A stretch of 64,000 nucleotides of DNA, taken from JBEEJZ01 sp046046915. Its GTDB lineage: Bacteria; Pseudomonadota; Gammaproteobacteria; Burkholderiales; Burkholderiaceae_C. Within the stretch, counting starts at the first letter, position 1. Each line of letters starts with the position of its first letter. The stretch covers positions 26,000 through 89,999 of the forward strand of contig JBJOIT010000006.1 of assembly GCA_046046915.1 (NCBI GenBank), given 5' to 3'. This document shows, one piece after another, positions 16,881 through 27,048 of this stretch. The translations under genes and the position numbers were made by a program. The notes under the pieces are model-generated. The model did no database searches and was not told the origin of the DNA. It saw only the letters and a list, made by a program, of their open reading frames with translations.

Positions 16881-18694
16881 GGTTGTTTCATGGGCTTGGC
16901 CCACCAGGTGTCTATGGCCCAAGCCTCACCTTGTGCGTAGGGAGGCATCTCCTGGGGACGGTCGAGTCGCCACGCGTTGAAGGCCAAGCGGTGGGTGCTT
17001 GCGGCCCACTGGGGTACCAGCACATGGCTGTGGGTGATGACCCTGTCCAGAGCTCTGCATGCCGGCAAAAGCTCAGCACGCGTACGTGCAGAGGTCATGC
17101 GCCCAATTAGGGCGTCAACCGCCGGATGTTTTGTGCCTGTGTGGTTGCCGGAGTCCTCCTGATCGGCGGCCTTGCTACCAAACAAGTCTGAAAACTCCTG
17201 ACCGGGGTTGTGTGTTCCCTGGTAAGCAAGTGAGGTGATGTCGAACTCGAACTTTTGCAAACGCTGCTGGTACAGAGCAAAGTCAACTGGCCTGAACTGA
17301 AGCTGTATGCCCAACTTCTCCAGGTTACGCGCCCAAGGCGTGACCACTCTTGCGCCAGATTCGTTGCTGTCCAGATATTCGATGACCATAGCTTGGCCAG
17401 ATGAATTCTTCAGGACGCCATCGCGAACCTCCCAGCCAGCTGCCTTTAACAAGGCTTGTGCTTGGCGCAGATTGCCTCTCAGAGATGAATTGCCGTCTGT
17501 GCGGGGTGCCAAGGCCATAGGCCCCCAAACGGCGGCATCGAGCTGGTCACGCCACGGTTCCAGCAATGCCTGCTCCTGGGCGCTGGGTGCGCCCGTTGCC
17601 TGGCAGTCAGTGTTACCAAAAAGCCCCTGTACCCGCTGATAGGCGTTATAGAACAGCTGACGGTTCATCCACTCGTAATCCAGCGCCAGACCCAAGGCCT
17701 GTCGCACCCGCACATCTTGAAACAGCGGCCTGCGAGTGTTGATCACATAACTTTGAAACCCCGTAGGCAGCCGGTGCTTGAACTCGCCCTTGACCAACTC
17801 ACCAGTATCAAAACGCTTGCCTGACACACGTCTGGCCCAGTCCCCTGCTGAAAAGAACCGCATCAGATCAAACTCCCCTGCTTTCAGGGCTTCTAGCTTG
17901 GCCGTGTTGTCGCGGTAAATCTTGACGGTGATGCGCTCAAAATTGCTGGTACCACGGCGCACATTGAGGTCTTTGGCCCAGTAGTTGGTGTCCAGCACGT
18001 AAGTGATGTCACGCCCAAACTTCACCGGGCCGATCTTGTAGGGGCCGCTGCCGATGGGGATGTCGGTTACGACCTGATCAAAAGACTTGGCCTTGCCAGC
18101 GTCCTGGCCCCAGGCCCGGCTGAACACCGGCAGGCCGCCTACGGTGAGTGGTAGTTCCCGGCTGGGCTTCTTGAAGCGGTAGCGCACTGTTCGCTCATCA
18201 AGCACGTCCAGACCAGCGACATCCTCGAGCATGCTTTTGTAACCAGGGGAGGTATGTGGCCCCACCAAAGTGTCATAACTGTGCCTGACATCGGCCGCAA
18301 GGACGGGAGCACCGTCATGAAAACGGGCCTCGGGGCGCAGCTTGAACGTGACGCTCATACCGTCGGTTGCTACGCTGACATCCTGGGCGAGCAAACCGTA
18401 GGCCGAGCCTGTTTCGTCCAGAGATCCCGCCAGCAAGGTATCAAACATCAGGCCCGACAGGTAGGCTGGTGCCGAGCCCTTGATGGTGAACGGGTTGTAT
18501 TTGTCGAAAGTGGAGGTGCGCAAATTGCTGACCAGGCGCAACTCCCCGCCTTTGGGGGCCTTGGGATTGACGTAATCAAAGTTCTGAAAGTCAGGGGGAT
18601 ATTTCAAGTCGCCCCACAAGGCATAGCCATGGGCCGCCCAGGCGGTGCCGGCAGAGGCCCACAGCAATATCACGACGGAAGCCAAATTTCGCAT
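16877..18694 (-). CDS. yejA: Extracellular solute-binding protein (YejA type)
   Basis: A 605-residue periplasmic binding protein of family 5 (SBP_bac_5), the receptor of the yej peptide transporter. A signal peptide ends near residue 20 (TAWA|AHGYALWG). The GYALWGDLKYP start and NPKAPKGGELRL motif are typical of YejA. The ATG at 18694 is preferred to one 18 bp upstream. It is first in yejABEF and diverges from fabI with only 37 bp between the two starts. Confidence 0.92.
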   Translation of the reverse strand: MRNLASVVILLWASAGTAWAAHGYALWGDLKYPPDFQNFDYVNPKAPKGGELRLVSNLRTSTFDKYNPFTIKGSAPAYLSGLMFDTLLAGSLDETGSAYGLLAQDVSVATDGMSVTFKLRPEARFHDGAPVLAADVRHSYDTLVGPHTSPGYKSMLEDVAGLDVLDERTVRYRFKKPSRELPLTVGGLPVFSRAWGQDAGKAKSFDQVVTDIPIGSGPYKIGPVKFGRDITYVLDTNYWAKDLNVRRGTSNFERITVKIYRDNTAKLEALKAGEFDLMRFFSAGDWARRVSGKRFDTGELVKGEFKHRLPTGFQSYVINTRRPLFQDVRVRQALGLALDYEWMNRQLFYNAYQRVQGLFGNTDCQATGAPSAQEQALLEPWRDQLDAAVWGPMALAPRTDGNSSLRGNLRQAQALLKAAGWEVRDGVLKNSSGQAMVIEYLDSNESGARVVTPWARNLEKLGIQLQFRPVDFALYQQRLQKFEFDITSLAYQGTHNPGQEFSDLFGSKAADQEDSGNHTGTKHPAVDALIGRMTSARTRAELLPACRALDRVITHSHVLVPQWAASTHRLAFNAWRLDRPQEMPPYAQGEAWAIDTWWAKPMKQP

Positions 18695-18731
18695 GCGACA
18701 ATTCTCAGGCAATTTTTATGGAGACTAGGAC

Positions 18732-19529
18732 ATGGGCTTTCTTGCAGGCAAAAAACTCTTGATCACCGGCGTGTTGAGCAACCGCTCTATCGCTTACGGC
18801 ATTGCCAAAGCATGCCATGCGCAGGGTGCGGAGTTGGCCTTCAGCTACGTTGGTGAGCGTTTCAAGGACCGCATCACTGAATTTGCGGCTGAGTTTGGCT
18901 CCAGTTTGGTCTTTGACTGCGACGTGGGTGATGATGCCCAGATCACGCAACTGTTTCAGGACTTGTCGCAAACCTGGCCCACTTTTGACGGTTTTGTGCA
19001 TGCCATCGGCTACGCGCCACGCGAGGCGATTGCCGGCGATTTTCTTGACGGTTTGAGCCGCGAAGGTTTCAAGATTGCCCACGACATCAGTGCCTACAGC
19101 TTTCCGGCCATGGCCAAGGCTGCGTTGCCATACCTCAACCCCAAGTCGGCCTTGTTGACGCTGTCTTACCTGGGTGCCATCCGCAATGTGCCCAGTTACA
19201 ACACCATGGGCTTGGCCAAGGCCTCACTCGAGGCATCGGTGCGCTACCTGGCGGAGTCCTTGGGGCCCAAAGGCATGCGTGTGAACGGCATCAGCGCGGG
19301 CCCCATCAAGACGCTTGCTGCCAGCGGCATCAAGGGTTTTGGCAAGATCCTAAGTGTGGTGGCCGAAACGTCCCCGATCCGCCGCAACGTCACCATCGAA
19401 GACGTGGGCAACGTGGCAGCGTTTTTACTCAGTGATCTCGCCGCGGGCGTGAGTGCCGAGATCACCTATGTGGACGGTGGTTTCAGCCAGGTCGTGGGGG
19501 GTATTGCAGACCCAGGGGCTGGCGCCTGA
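18732..19529 (+). CDS. fabI: Enoyl-[acyl-carrier-protein] reductase (NADH)
   Basis: Catalyses the last reduction in each fatty acid elongation cycle. The 265-residue SDR-type enzyme has the cofactor loop GVLSNRSIAYGIA (residues 13-25) and active-site Tyr146, Tyr156 and Lys163, with the same numbering as E. coli FabI. It is the target family of triclosan. A GGAGACTAGG stretch precedes the ATG. A strong terminator follows. Confidence 0.96.
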   Translation: MGFLAGKKLLITGVLSNRSIAYGIAKACHAQGAELAFSYVGERFKDRITEFAAEFGSSLVFDCDVGDDAQITQLFQDLSQTWPTFDGFVHAIGYAPREAIAGDFLDGLSREGFKIAHDISAYSFPAMAKAALPYLNPKSALLTLSYLGAIRNVPSYNTMGLAKASLEASVRYLAESLGPKGMRVNGISAGPIKTLAASGIKGFGKILSVVAETSPIRRNVTIEDVGNVAAFLLSDLAAGVSAEITYVDGGFSQVVGGIADPGAGA

Positions 19530-19564
19530 ACGCACACGCTTCAAGACGCATCCCACAATGAATT

Positions 19565-19590
19565 CGGGGCCTTACGGCCCCGTTTTTTTT
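19565..19590 (+). terminator. Rho-independent terminator of fabI
   Basis: A 7-bp GC stem (19565-19571 with 19576-19582) with a 4-base loop is followed by eight T. It lies between convergent fabI and the decarboxylase pseudogene; no A-run exists on the other side, so it works for fabI only. Confidence 0.92.
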
Positions 19591-19621
19591 ATTGCGTTTT
19601 CGCCTCAGGTCTTTGAATCCA

Positions 19622-21881
19622 TCAGACCTTGACGCAATCCGCGTAGTAACGAACCACGCCGTCGGCCCCCGTTTCCTCGACCAGCCCGTGGATGTCCGTC
19701 TCGAAGCCCGGACACTGTGCGTTGAACTCGCGGGAGAACTTGAGGTAATCAACGATTTTCTTGTTGAACACTTCGCCCGGAATCAACAAGGGAATGCCGG
19801 GTGGATACGGTGTCACCAAGCCCACAGTCACGCGGCCTTCCAGGTCGTCAATGGGCACCCGCTCGGTCTTGCGCAATGCAATGTGAGCATAAGCGTCACT
19901 GGGCTTCATGGCCGGGGTGAGGTCGCTGAGGTACATGTCCGTGGTCAAACGGGCTATGTCGTACTTGGCGTAAAGCTGATGTACGTGATGGCAAAGGTCA
20001 GCTAAGCCCATTTTTTCGTAACGAGGGTGGGCTCGACAAAACTCGGGCAGGATGCGCCACATGGGCTGGTTCTTCTCGTAGTCGTCTTTGAACTGTTGTA
20101 GCGCTGTCAACATGCTGTTCCAGCGGCCTTTGGTGATGCCGATGGTGAACATGATGAAGAAGCTGTACAGGCCTGTCTTCTCGACCACCACGCCGTGCTC
20201 GGCCAAAAATTTGGTCACGATGCTGGCGGGAATGCCCGTCTTGGCGAACTTGCCGTTCAGATCCATGCCGGGGGTCACGATGGTGGACTTGATGGGATCG
20301 AGCATATTGAAGCCCGCAGCCATCTTGCCAAAGCCATGCCAGTTGGCCTTGGCGTTGCGCGACTCACCCTTGAGTATCCAGTCGGCCGCCTTGCCAATAC
20401 CTTCGTCCACCAGCTTGTCTGGCCCCCAGACCTTGAACCACCAGTCGTCGCCGTACTCGGCATCGACCTTGCGCATAGCGCGTCGGAAGTCCAGCGCCTC
20501 GGCGATACTTTCCTCGACCAAAGCCGTGCCTCCCGGGGGCTCCATCATGGCAGCAGCCACATCGCAGCTCGCAATGATGCTGTACTGAGGCGACGTAGAG
20601 GTACGCCTCGTTGAACAGTGGCCGGTCCAGCTTGACGGTTTGCGAGTCCTGCACCAGCACATGGCTAGCTTGGCTGATACCCGCCAACAGCTTGTGGATG
20701 GATTGCGTGGCATACACCACCGCGTGCTTGGGGCGGGCCCGCTTCTTGCCCATGGCGTGGTAAGAGCCATAAAACGGGTGAAACGCCGCATGCGGAAGCC
20801 AGGCTTCGTCAAAGTGCAAGTTCTCAACGTAGCCGTCGAGCATGCTCTTCACGGTTTCCGTGTTGTAGAGCACGCCATCGTAGGTGGACTGTGTCACGGT
20901 CATCACGCGAGGCTTCACGGCCATCGGGTCCACGCCCTTGAGCAAGGGATTGGCTTTGATCTTGCGCTGTATGGACGCCGGTTCGAACTCCTCTTTGGGA
21001 ATGGGCCCAATGATGCCAAAGTGATTTCGCGTCGGTTTCAAAAACACCGGAACCGCACCGGTCATGATGATGGAGTGCAGGATGGACTTGTGGCAATTGC
21101 GATCCACCACCACCACATCACCCGGAGCCACCGTGTGGTGCCAAACCATTTTGTTGGAGGTGCTCGTGCCGTTAGTCACAAAAAAACAATGATCGGCGTT
21201 AAAGATACGGGCGGCGTTGCGCTCGCTCTCGCCGATGGCACCGTTATGGTCGAGCAACTGCCCCAGCTCTTCAACCGCATTGCAAACGTCGGCCCGCAGC
21301 ATGTTTTCACCAAAGAACTGGTGAAACATCTGACCGACAGGGCTTTTCAGAAAAGCGACGCCCCCTGAATGACCGGGGCAGTGCCAGGAGTAAGAGCCGT
21401 CTTCCGCGTAATCCAGCAAAGCCTTGAAGAACGGAGGCTGCACGCCTTCGAGGTAGCTCTTGGCCTCGCGAATGATATGGCGCGCCACAAATTCGGGCGT
21501 GTCCTCAAACATGTGAATGAAGCCGTGCAACTCGCGCAGGATGTCGTTAGGGATGTGACGAGAGGTTTTGGTTTCCCCGTACACGTAAATGGGCACATCC
21601 AGGTTCTTGCGACGCACCTCGGTGATGAAGTGACGCAGGTTCAAAACTGCAGGATCGAGGTCTGGGCCAGGCGTGAACTCTTCGTCATCGATTGACAGGA
21701 TGAAGGCACTGGCGCGGCTTTGCTGCTGCGCAAACTGGCTCAAATCGCCATAGCTGGTCACACCCAGAACCTCAAACCCTTCAGACTCGATGGCCTGGGC
21801 CAGCGCGCGGATGCCCAGACCCGAGGTGTTTTCGGAACGAAAGTCTTCGTCAATGATGACGATGGGGAAGCGAAATTTCAT
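19622..21881 (-). pseudogene. Arg/Lys/Orn decarboxylase, broken by a frameshift
   Basis: A PLP-dependent fold-I decarboxylase of the biodegradative Orn/Lys/Arg family, about 750 residues when joined. The ATG at 21881 (MKFRFPIVI) starts an N-terminal wing domain, followed by the catalytic domain with the PLP lysine in SIHKLLAGISQ near residue 395. The frame continues to about 20598 after FNEAYL, then the protein resumes in another frame at TSPQYSIIAS and runs to 19622. Family members have about four residues between AYL and TSP (MHTS/MHTT); here only one base is present, a net loss of about 11 bp. Either a real inactivating deletion or an assembly error. The substrate is not certain. Confidence 0.85.
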
Positions 21882-22009
21882 GAAGGGCTCCGGCGACGCG
21901 GCGGCAATTGCAAAACAGGCGCGAAGTTTAAGGACTAAATATGTCCGTGCCGTTGCGATGATCGGGTTTTCGCCCAAAATGTGGCGATCACAACACATAC
22001 GGGGAACCG

Positions 22010-22447
22010 ATGGCGGAATCCACACTCTGGTGGCTGCTGGCCGGGACGGCGGTGGCCGTTGAGCTGGTCACAGGTACTTTTTACCTTTTGATGCTGTCCC
22101 TGGGCATGGCTGCAGCGGCACTGAGCGCGCACGCTGGCGCTAATTTCACGGGGCAGATGGTCACTGCGGCCGTCGTGGGTGTTGCCGCAGTCCTGATGTG
22201 GCGCAAAGCACGAAGCAAACGGCCAGACGCGGCCAAAGCAAGTGCCAATGTGGACGTCAATATGGACGTCGGACAGACCGTGCATGTGGAGCAGTGGCTA
22301 GCTGACGGATCCAGCACAGTCAAATACCGCGGTGCTCAGTGGACCGTCGTGCACAGCCCCACGCCGGATGAGCTGTCACCACCACAAGCCGGCCAGTTCA
22401 AGGTGATCGAGGTCATAGGCAGTCAATTGATGGTGCGCAAAATCTGA
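22010..22447 (+). CDS. NfeD-like membrane protein
   Basis: A 145-residue protein with two or three N-terminal membrane segments (residues 6-65) and a C-terminal OB-fold NfeD domain (~85-145, VGQTVHVEQW...YRGAQWTVV). NfeD-family proteins are encoded beside SPFH/stomatin genes and are thought to act as partners in membrane microdomains. Here the stomatin gene follows 36 bp downstream, so they form a two-gene operon. It diverges from the decarboxylase across 128 bp. Confidence 0.88.
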   Translation: MAESTLWWLLAGTAVAVELVTGTFYLLMLSLGMAAAALSAHAGANFTGQMVTAAVVGVAAVLMWRKARSKRPDAAKASANVDVNMDVGQTVHVEQWLADGSSTVKYRGAQWTVVHSPTPDELSPPQAGQFKVIEVIGSQLMVRKI

Positions 22448-22483
22448 ATTGCATTACTACCGACACTTCGCTTTTAAGGAAAC

Positions 22484-23395
22484 ATGATGGAAATTGGATT
22501 CATTCTTTTATTGGTGGCGGTCGTCTTTGTGACGAAGTCTGTCAAGGTCGTGCCGCAGCAGCACGCGTGGGTGGTGGAACGACTAGGCAAATACAACGGC
22601 ACTCTGACACCGGGTCTCAATTTTTTGCTGCCCTTCGTGGACCGTGTGGCCTACAAGCATGTGCTCAAAGAAATCCCTTTGGATATACCCAGCCAGGTCT
22701 GCATCACACGGGATAACACTCAGCTGCAGGTCGATGGCATCTTGTACTTTCAAGTTACGGACGCGATGCGGGCCAGCTACGGCTCCAGCAACTACATCAT
22801 GGCTATTTCCCAGCTGGCGCAGACCTCACTGAGGTCGGTCATCGGCAAACTGGAGCTGGACAAGACCTTTGAAGAGCGAGACATCATCAACTCCCAAGTG
22901 GTCCAGGCCATCGATGAAGCCGCGCTCAACTGGGGTGTGAAGGTGCTGCGTTATGAGATCAAGGACCTCACCCCCCCCAAAGAGATCTTGCATGCCATGC
23001 AGCAACAAATCACTGCTGAGCGGGAAAAACGAGCACTGATCGCGGCATCGGAGGGGCGTCGTCAGGAGCAGATCAACATCGCGACCGGCGAACGGGAGGC
23101 TTTCATTGCCCGTTCTGAAGGCGAGAAACAAGCCGCTATCAACAAGGCCCAGGGCGAGGCGGCCTCCATTCTGGCGGTGGCCGAGGCAAACGCACAGGCC
23201 ATCGCCCGTATCGCCAGTGCCATCCAACAGCCCGGCGGGGACCAGGCGGTACAACTCAAGGTGGCAGAAAAAGCGATGGATGCTTATGCCCAGGTCGCGT
23301 CGGATGCCGCGACCACCTTGATCGTGCCCAGCAACATGGCCGATGTCAGCACCCTGATCTCGTCTGCCATGAAAATGGCACAGATCCAGAAGTAA
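22484..23395 (+). CDS. SPFH/Band 7 (stomatin-like, QmcA type) protein
   Basis: A 303-residue protein with one N-terminal membrane anchor (residues 4-18), a Band 7/SPFH domain (~20-180, VPQQHAWVVERLGKYNGTL) and a charged coiled-coil region rich in Glu/Ala/Arg (~180-250), ending in a hydrophobic tail (STLISSAMKMAQ). Related proteins form large membrane rings and modulate membrane proteases such as FtsH. A GGAAAC site precedes the ATG. Partner of the nfeD-like gene upstream. Confidence 0.9.
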   Translation: MMEIGFILLLVAVVFVTKSVKVVPQQHAWVVERLGKYNGTLTPGLNFLLPFVDRVAYKHVLKEIPLDIPSQVCITRDNTQLQVDGILYFQVTDAMRASYGSSNYIMAISQLAQTSLRSVIGKLELDKTFEERDIINSQVVQAIDEAALNWGVKVLRYEIKDLTPPKEILHAMQQQITAEREKRALIAASEGRRQEQINIATGEREAFIARSEGEKQAAINKAQGEAASILAVAEANAQAIARIASAIQQPGGDQAVQLKVAEKAMDAYAQVASDAATTLIVPSNMADVSTLISSAMKMAQIQK

Positions 23396-23418
23396 GAGCT
23401 TTCACGCCCAACATAAAG

Positions 23419-24069
23419 TCATTTTTTCTCTGTGGTGTCCTTATGGGAAAACGACCGGAGCGTCGACACGACTTCATCGTCTTCGACCTGAGAGAACCGC
23501 TCGTAGAACTGGCCAACAGAACCCAGGTAGGCGGGGCTCTGCAGGCAAATCACTTCATCGGCCAAGGCGCTCATTTTTCTCAAGGTGTCAGGTGTGGCCA
23601 CAGGCACCGCGCAAATCAACCTTCCTGGTCGGTGTTGGCGCAGAGCGTGCAAGGCCGCGCTCATGGTTGAGCCGGTTGCCACGCCATCGTCCACCACGAT
23701 CACGATTCGCCCTGCTGGGTCAAAACGCTGATGGCCAGGGGAGTACTGCGCGCGGCGCTTGGTGATGACCTGGAGCTGCACCTGTTTTTCCGCCTCGATC
23801 TGATCAGGACTCATCCCCAAGTGCTCGGCCACCTCGCTCATGTAGGTCCAACCGCTCTCGTCGACCGCGCCGATGGCCAGCTCAGGCTGACCGGGTGCAC
23901 CCAGCTTGCGGACCAGCACCACGTCCAGATCCGCATTGAGGGTACGGGCGATGATGGCTGCCATCGGCACTGCACCCCGCGGAATACCCATCACCAGGGC
24001 CCGCTTGTCGCGGTAATGCAGAAGCTTTTGCGCCAACTGATGCGCAGCCTCGATACGATCCTTGAACAT
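23419..24069 (-). CDS. Phosphoribosyltransferase domain protein
   Basis: A 216-residue type I phosphoribosyltransferase fold with the PRPP loop IVVDDGVATGSTM at residues 124-136. Members of this subfamily (often beside dienelactone hydrolase or erythromycin-esterase genes) have no assigned reaction, so I give none. I chose the ATG at 24069 (MFKDRIEAA) since the upstream extension is not conserved-looking. It converges with the stomatin gene over 23 bp. Confidence 0.85.
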   Translation of the reverse strand: MFKDRIEAAHQLAQKLLHYRDKRALVMGIPRGAVPMAAIIARTLNADLDVVLVRKLGAPGQPELAIGAVDESGWTYMSEVAEHLGMSPDQIEAEKQVQLQVITKRRAQYSPGHQRFDPAGRIVIVVDDGVATGSTMSAALHALRQHRPGRLICAVPVATPDTLRKMSALADEVICLQSPAYLGSVGQFYERFSQVEDDEVVSTLRSFSHKDTTEKK

Positions 24070-24212
24070 GACCCCTGCCTCCAGTACGACGGCGCCCATC
24101 GCGCCGACCAGGCCTTGCAGGCTAAGCCTCAATCGCCGCTCTGATATTGATCGATGGCAAACGCCACAAGCAAACCCTCAATATCCTGCGCTTTTGGCCG
24201 ATACTAAAAGAC

Positions 24213-24578
24213 ATGTCTCCTCATCATTTCAGGCTTACCCGGTGGACCCTACCGCTGCTCCTGGCCTTTGTGCTTACCGGCTGTGATCTTGCCGAGCTGC
24301 TGGCAGACCCCCGAGTCGCCCAAAAAGAAGCCGACGGCAAAGCCATAGGCGCTGCTTGCAGACATGCGCTTCGCGGTATCGAAGATTGCTATGCGCTCAA
24401 TGAAAAAGCCCAAAAAACCGCCATCTTTGCCGGGTGGCGTGAAATGGACCAGTACATGCGAGATAACAACATTCAGGGGCAGGCATCGATGATTCGTAAG
24501 CCGGGCGAAGCCCCGAAGGAAGAAATCATCGAAGAAAAAACGGCATCGGCCAGCGGCACGGCCTCACCCAAAAAGTAA
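24213..24578 (+). CDS. Small predicted lipoprotein
   Basis: A 121-residue protein with a signal peptide ending in a lipobox LTGC (Cys near residue 24), so it should be lipidated and sit in the periplasm facing the membrane. The mature part has two Cys (ACRHAL and EDCYALNEK) that could form a disulfide, the stretch IFAGWREMDQYMRDNNI, and a charged, Glu/Lys-rich tail. Similar small lipoproteins are common in Comamonadaceae, without known function. Start chosen at 24213 to place the lipobox correctly. Confidence 0.8.
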   Translation: MSPHHFRLTRWTLPLLLAFVLTGCDLAELLADPRVAQKEADGKAIGAACRHALRGIEDCYALNEKAQKTAIFAGWREMDQYMRDNNIQGQASMIRKPGEAPKEEIIEEKTASASGTASPKK

Positions 24579-24612
24579 GCTCAGCCAGTCCGGCCTGGCC
24601 AAGCTGTCAAGG

Positions 24613-26061
24613 TCAGTCGATCAAGTCGAAAACAGCGATGCTTTCCACATGTGCCGTGTGTGGAAACATATTGACCACACCTGCCGCCTTGCAACGATAG
24701 CCTGCCTGGGTCACCAGCACCCCCGCGTCCCGAGCCAGGGTGGCAGGATTACAGCTCACATACACAATGCGCTTGGGCGGCTGCCAGGCTGCAGATGCAG
24801 CACCGGCCTCACCGTTGGCACGGGCCAGACGCAAATCTGCCAGTGCCTGCACCAGGGCGAAAGCACCCTCGCGAGGGGGGTCCACCAGCCATTTCTGGGC
24901 CGTGCCGTCCTGTACAAGGACCTCTGCGGTCATGTCAAACAGATTGCGAACTTCAAAAGACGTCTTGCACAGGGGCCGGCCCTGCCGGTCTGCAGACTGA
25001 TTCAGGACCAGGTTCTCTCTCGATCGCTGAACCAGCGCCTCGCTGCCTTCGATCCCGACCACCTCTCCCGCTTGGGTCGCCAGCGGCAGGGTGAAGTTGC
25101 CCAGACCACAAAACCAGTCCAACACACGTTCATCGGGCTGTACCGCCAGCAAACCCAGCGCCCTCGACACCAGAACCCGGTTGATGTGCGGATTCACTTG
25201 AGTGAAATCAGTGGGGCGAAAAGGCATGGTGATGCCGAAGTCTGGCAAGCTGTAGCTCAGGTTCTCACCGCCAGAGTCCATGCGACGAACAGTGTCTGGC
25301 CCCTTGGGCTGCAACCACCACTGAATCACTTGCTCAGGCGTGCTGTACTGCTCCGCAAATGCCCGCAAACGCAGTAAATCGGCATCACTGAGGGGCTCGA
25401 GATGACGAAGCACAAGCGCGACCACCCGGTCACCACACGACAGCTCGATCTGAGGGACGGTTTCGATGGCATCCATGGAGGCAATCAAGCCCCGCAAGGG
25501 CATCAGCATGTCACTCACGGCAGGGGGCAAGACAGCGCATACGCGCATGTCCGCCACATACCGGCTCTTGCGCTCGTGAAAACCGACCAACACCGCGCCC
25601 TTCTTGTGAACGTGGCGCACCGACAAGCGAGCGCGGTAACGGTAGCCCCAGGCTGGCCCCTCAATGGGCCGAAGAATGTTGTCAGCACGGACCTTACCCA
25701 GGTGTTGCAAGTTGTCTTCGAGCACCCTCTGCTTGACCGCCACCTGAGCGCTGGCGTGGAGGTGCTGCATCTTGCAGCCGCCACAGGAGCCGTCATGCAG
25801 ACCGAAATGCGGGCACTCCGGCACCACGCGCTGAGACGACTCGCGATGAACCGCCGTGACCGTTCCTTTTTCAAAACTGGACTTTTTGCGATGAACGTTG
25901 GCGCTCACCCATTCAAAAGGCAGTGCACCGTCCACAAAGACGACCTTGCCATCAGGCCGGTGAGCAATGCCCTGCGCTTCAATGTCCAGGGATTCAACGT
26001 AGAGCCAGCCTTCAGGATGGTCGTTCGTGGAAGGGGTCTCTTGTGTGATGTCGTCAGTCAT
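24613..26061 (-). CDS. rlmD: 23S rRNA (uracil(1939)-C5)-methyltransferase RlmD
   Basis: A 482-residue SAM-dependent RNA methyltransferase of the TrmA/RumA family. N-terminal TRAM domain (residues ~15-75), Fe-S cluster cysteines in ECPHFGLHDGSCGGC, SAM-binding motif DWFCGLGNFTLPLA and the catalytic Cys in YVSCNPATLARD near the C-terminus. It sits directly after nlpD (81-bp gap), a place where rpoS separates the two in many betaproteobacteria. Confidence 0.95.
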   Translation of the reverse strand: MTDDITQETPSTNDHPEGWLYVESLDIEAQGIAHRPDGKVVFVDGALPFEWVSANVHRKKSSFEKGTVTAVHRESSQRVVPECPHFGLHDGSCGGCKMQHLHASAQVAVKQRVLEDNLQHLGKVRADNILRPIEGPAWGYRYRARLSVRHVHKKGAVLVGFHERKSRYVADMRVCAVLPPAVSDMLMPLRGLIASMDAIETVPQIELSCGDRVVALVLRHLEPLSDADLLRLRAFAEQYSTPEQVIQWWLQPKGPDTVRRMDSGGENLSYSLPDFGITMPFRPTDFTQVNPHINRVLVSRALGLLAVQPDERVLDWFCGLGNFTLPLATQAGEVVGIEGSEALVQRSRENLVLNQSADRQGRPLCKTSFEVRNLFDMTAEVLVQDGTAQKWLVDPPREGAFALVQALADLRLARANGEAGAASAAWQPPKRIVYVSCNPATLARDAGVLVTQAGYRCKAAGVVNMFPHTAHVESIAVFDLID

Positions 26062-26142
26062 GGGAAGCTAAAAACAGGGTAACCCGAGCCCAGCCAGGGT
26101 GAGTAAGGGGCACAAAGTGGGCAAATGTCGGCAAAGGCGCCC

Positions 26143-27048
26143 TTAGCGGGGAGGAAGGTATTTGCCAGGATCAACCGGCTTGCCCAAGCGTCGGATCTCG
26201 AAGTGGAGCTTGACCCTATCGGCGTCACTATTCCCCATCTCGGCAATTTTTTGGCCTTTGCGTACGGTCTGGTCCTCCTTCACTAGCAAGGCCTGGTTGT
26301 GGGCGTAGGCCGTGAGGTAGGTGTTGTTGTGTTTCAGAATGATCAAATTACCGTAGCCACGCAAACCTGAGCCTGCGTAAACCACTCGGCCATCCGCCGA
26401 TGCCAGTACTGGGTCTCCAGCCGAACCGGCAATGTCCACGCCCTTGTTTTTAACTTCGTCGAAACCAGCGAGCACAGTGCCTGACGTCGGCCAGATCCAA
26501 GCGATGTCGTCGTCCGGTGTTGCTGCTGCAGCAATGGCTGAGGCATTTGGCGGCTGGGCCGGCGCAGCGGCAGCGGAGGATTTGTCTACACCTGCGATGG
26601 GCGTAGGCGTGACATTGTTGGTGGCCACGGGTTTGCTCACCGCTCCACCAGCAACGGTCACACCGGGTGGCGCCACACGCAACACCTGCCCCACTTCGAT
26701 CTGGTTGGGGTTGTCCAGGTTGCTCCAACGGGCTACATCACGCCAGTTTTGGCCCTGATCCAGGCCGATACGAATGAGCGTGTCTCCTGGCTTGACGGTG
26801 TAATAACCAGGCTTGCCAGCGTTTTCTGCACCAGGCATTGGTTTAAAGGGGGAAGCCGGTGTCGTCGCAAGGCTTGGGCTAGGACTTACGACCGGGGCTA
26901 TCGCGCCAAGACTGCGATCTTCGACGGGCGCACGCCGCACAGGCGCGGAACCACAGGCCACCAAACTCAGGGTCAACGCAAAAAGCACCAAAAGACCAAT
27001 AGATCGCAAGCTAATTTGACTCAACGTCTGTAATTTCTCGATTTGCAT
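26143..27048 (-). CDS. nlpD: NlpD-like LysM/M23 lipoprotein
   Basis: A 301-residue outer-membrane-type lipoprotein: signal with lipobox LVAC (Cys near residue 32), a Pro/Ser-rich linker, a LysM peptidoglycan-binding domain (~82-126, YYTVKPGDTLIRIG), an Ala/Pro linker and a C-terminal M23/LytM domain (~205-301). The zinc-ligand HxxxD motif is replaced by KGVDIAG, so it is probably a non-catalytic activator of amidases in cell division, as E. coli NlpD is. The start overlaps the pcm stop by one base. Confidence 0.92.
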   Translation of the reverse strand: MQIEKLQTLSQISLRSIGLLVLFALTLSLVACGSAPVRRAPVEDRSLGAIAPVVSPSPSLATTPASPFKPMPGAENAGKPGYYTVKPGDTLIRIGLDQGQNWRDVARWSNLDNPNQIEVGQVLRVAPPGVTVAGGAVSKPVATNNVTPTPIAGVDKSSAAAAPAQPPNASAIAAAATPDDDIAWIWPTSGTVLAGFDEVKNKGVDIAGSAGDPVLASADGRVVYAGSGLRGYGNLIILKHNNTYLTAYAHNQALLVKEDQTVRKGQKIAEMGNSDADRVKLHFEIRRLGKPVDPGKYLPPR

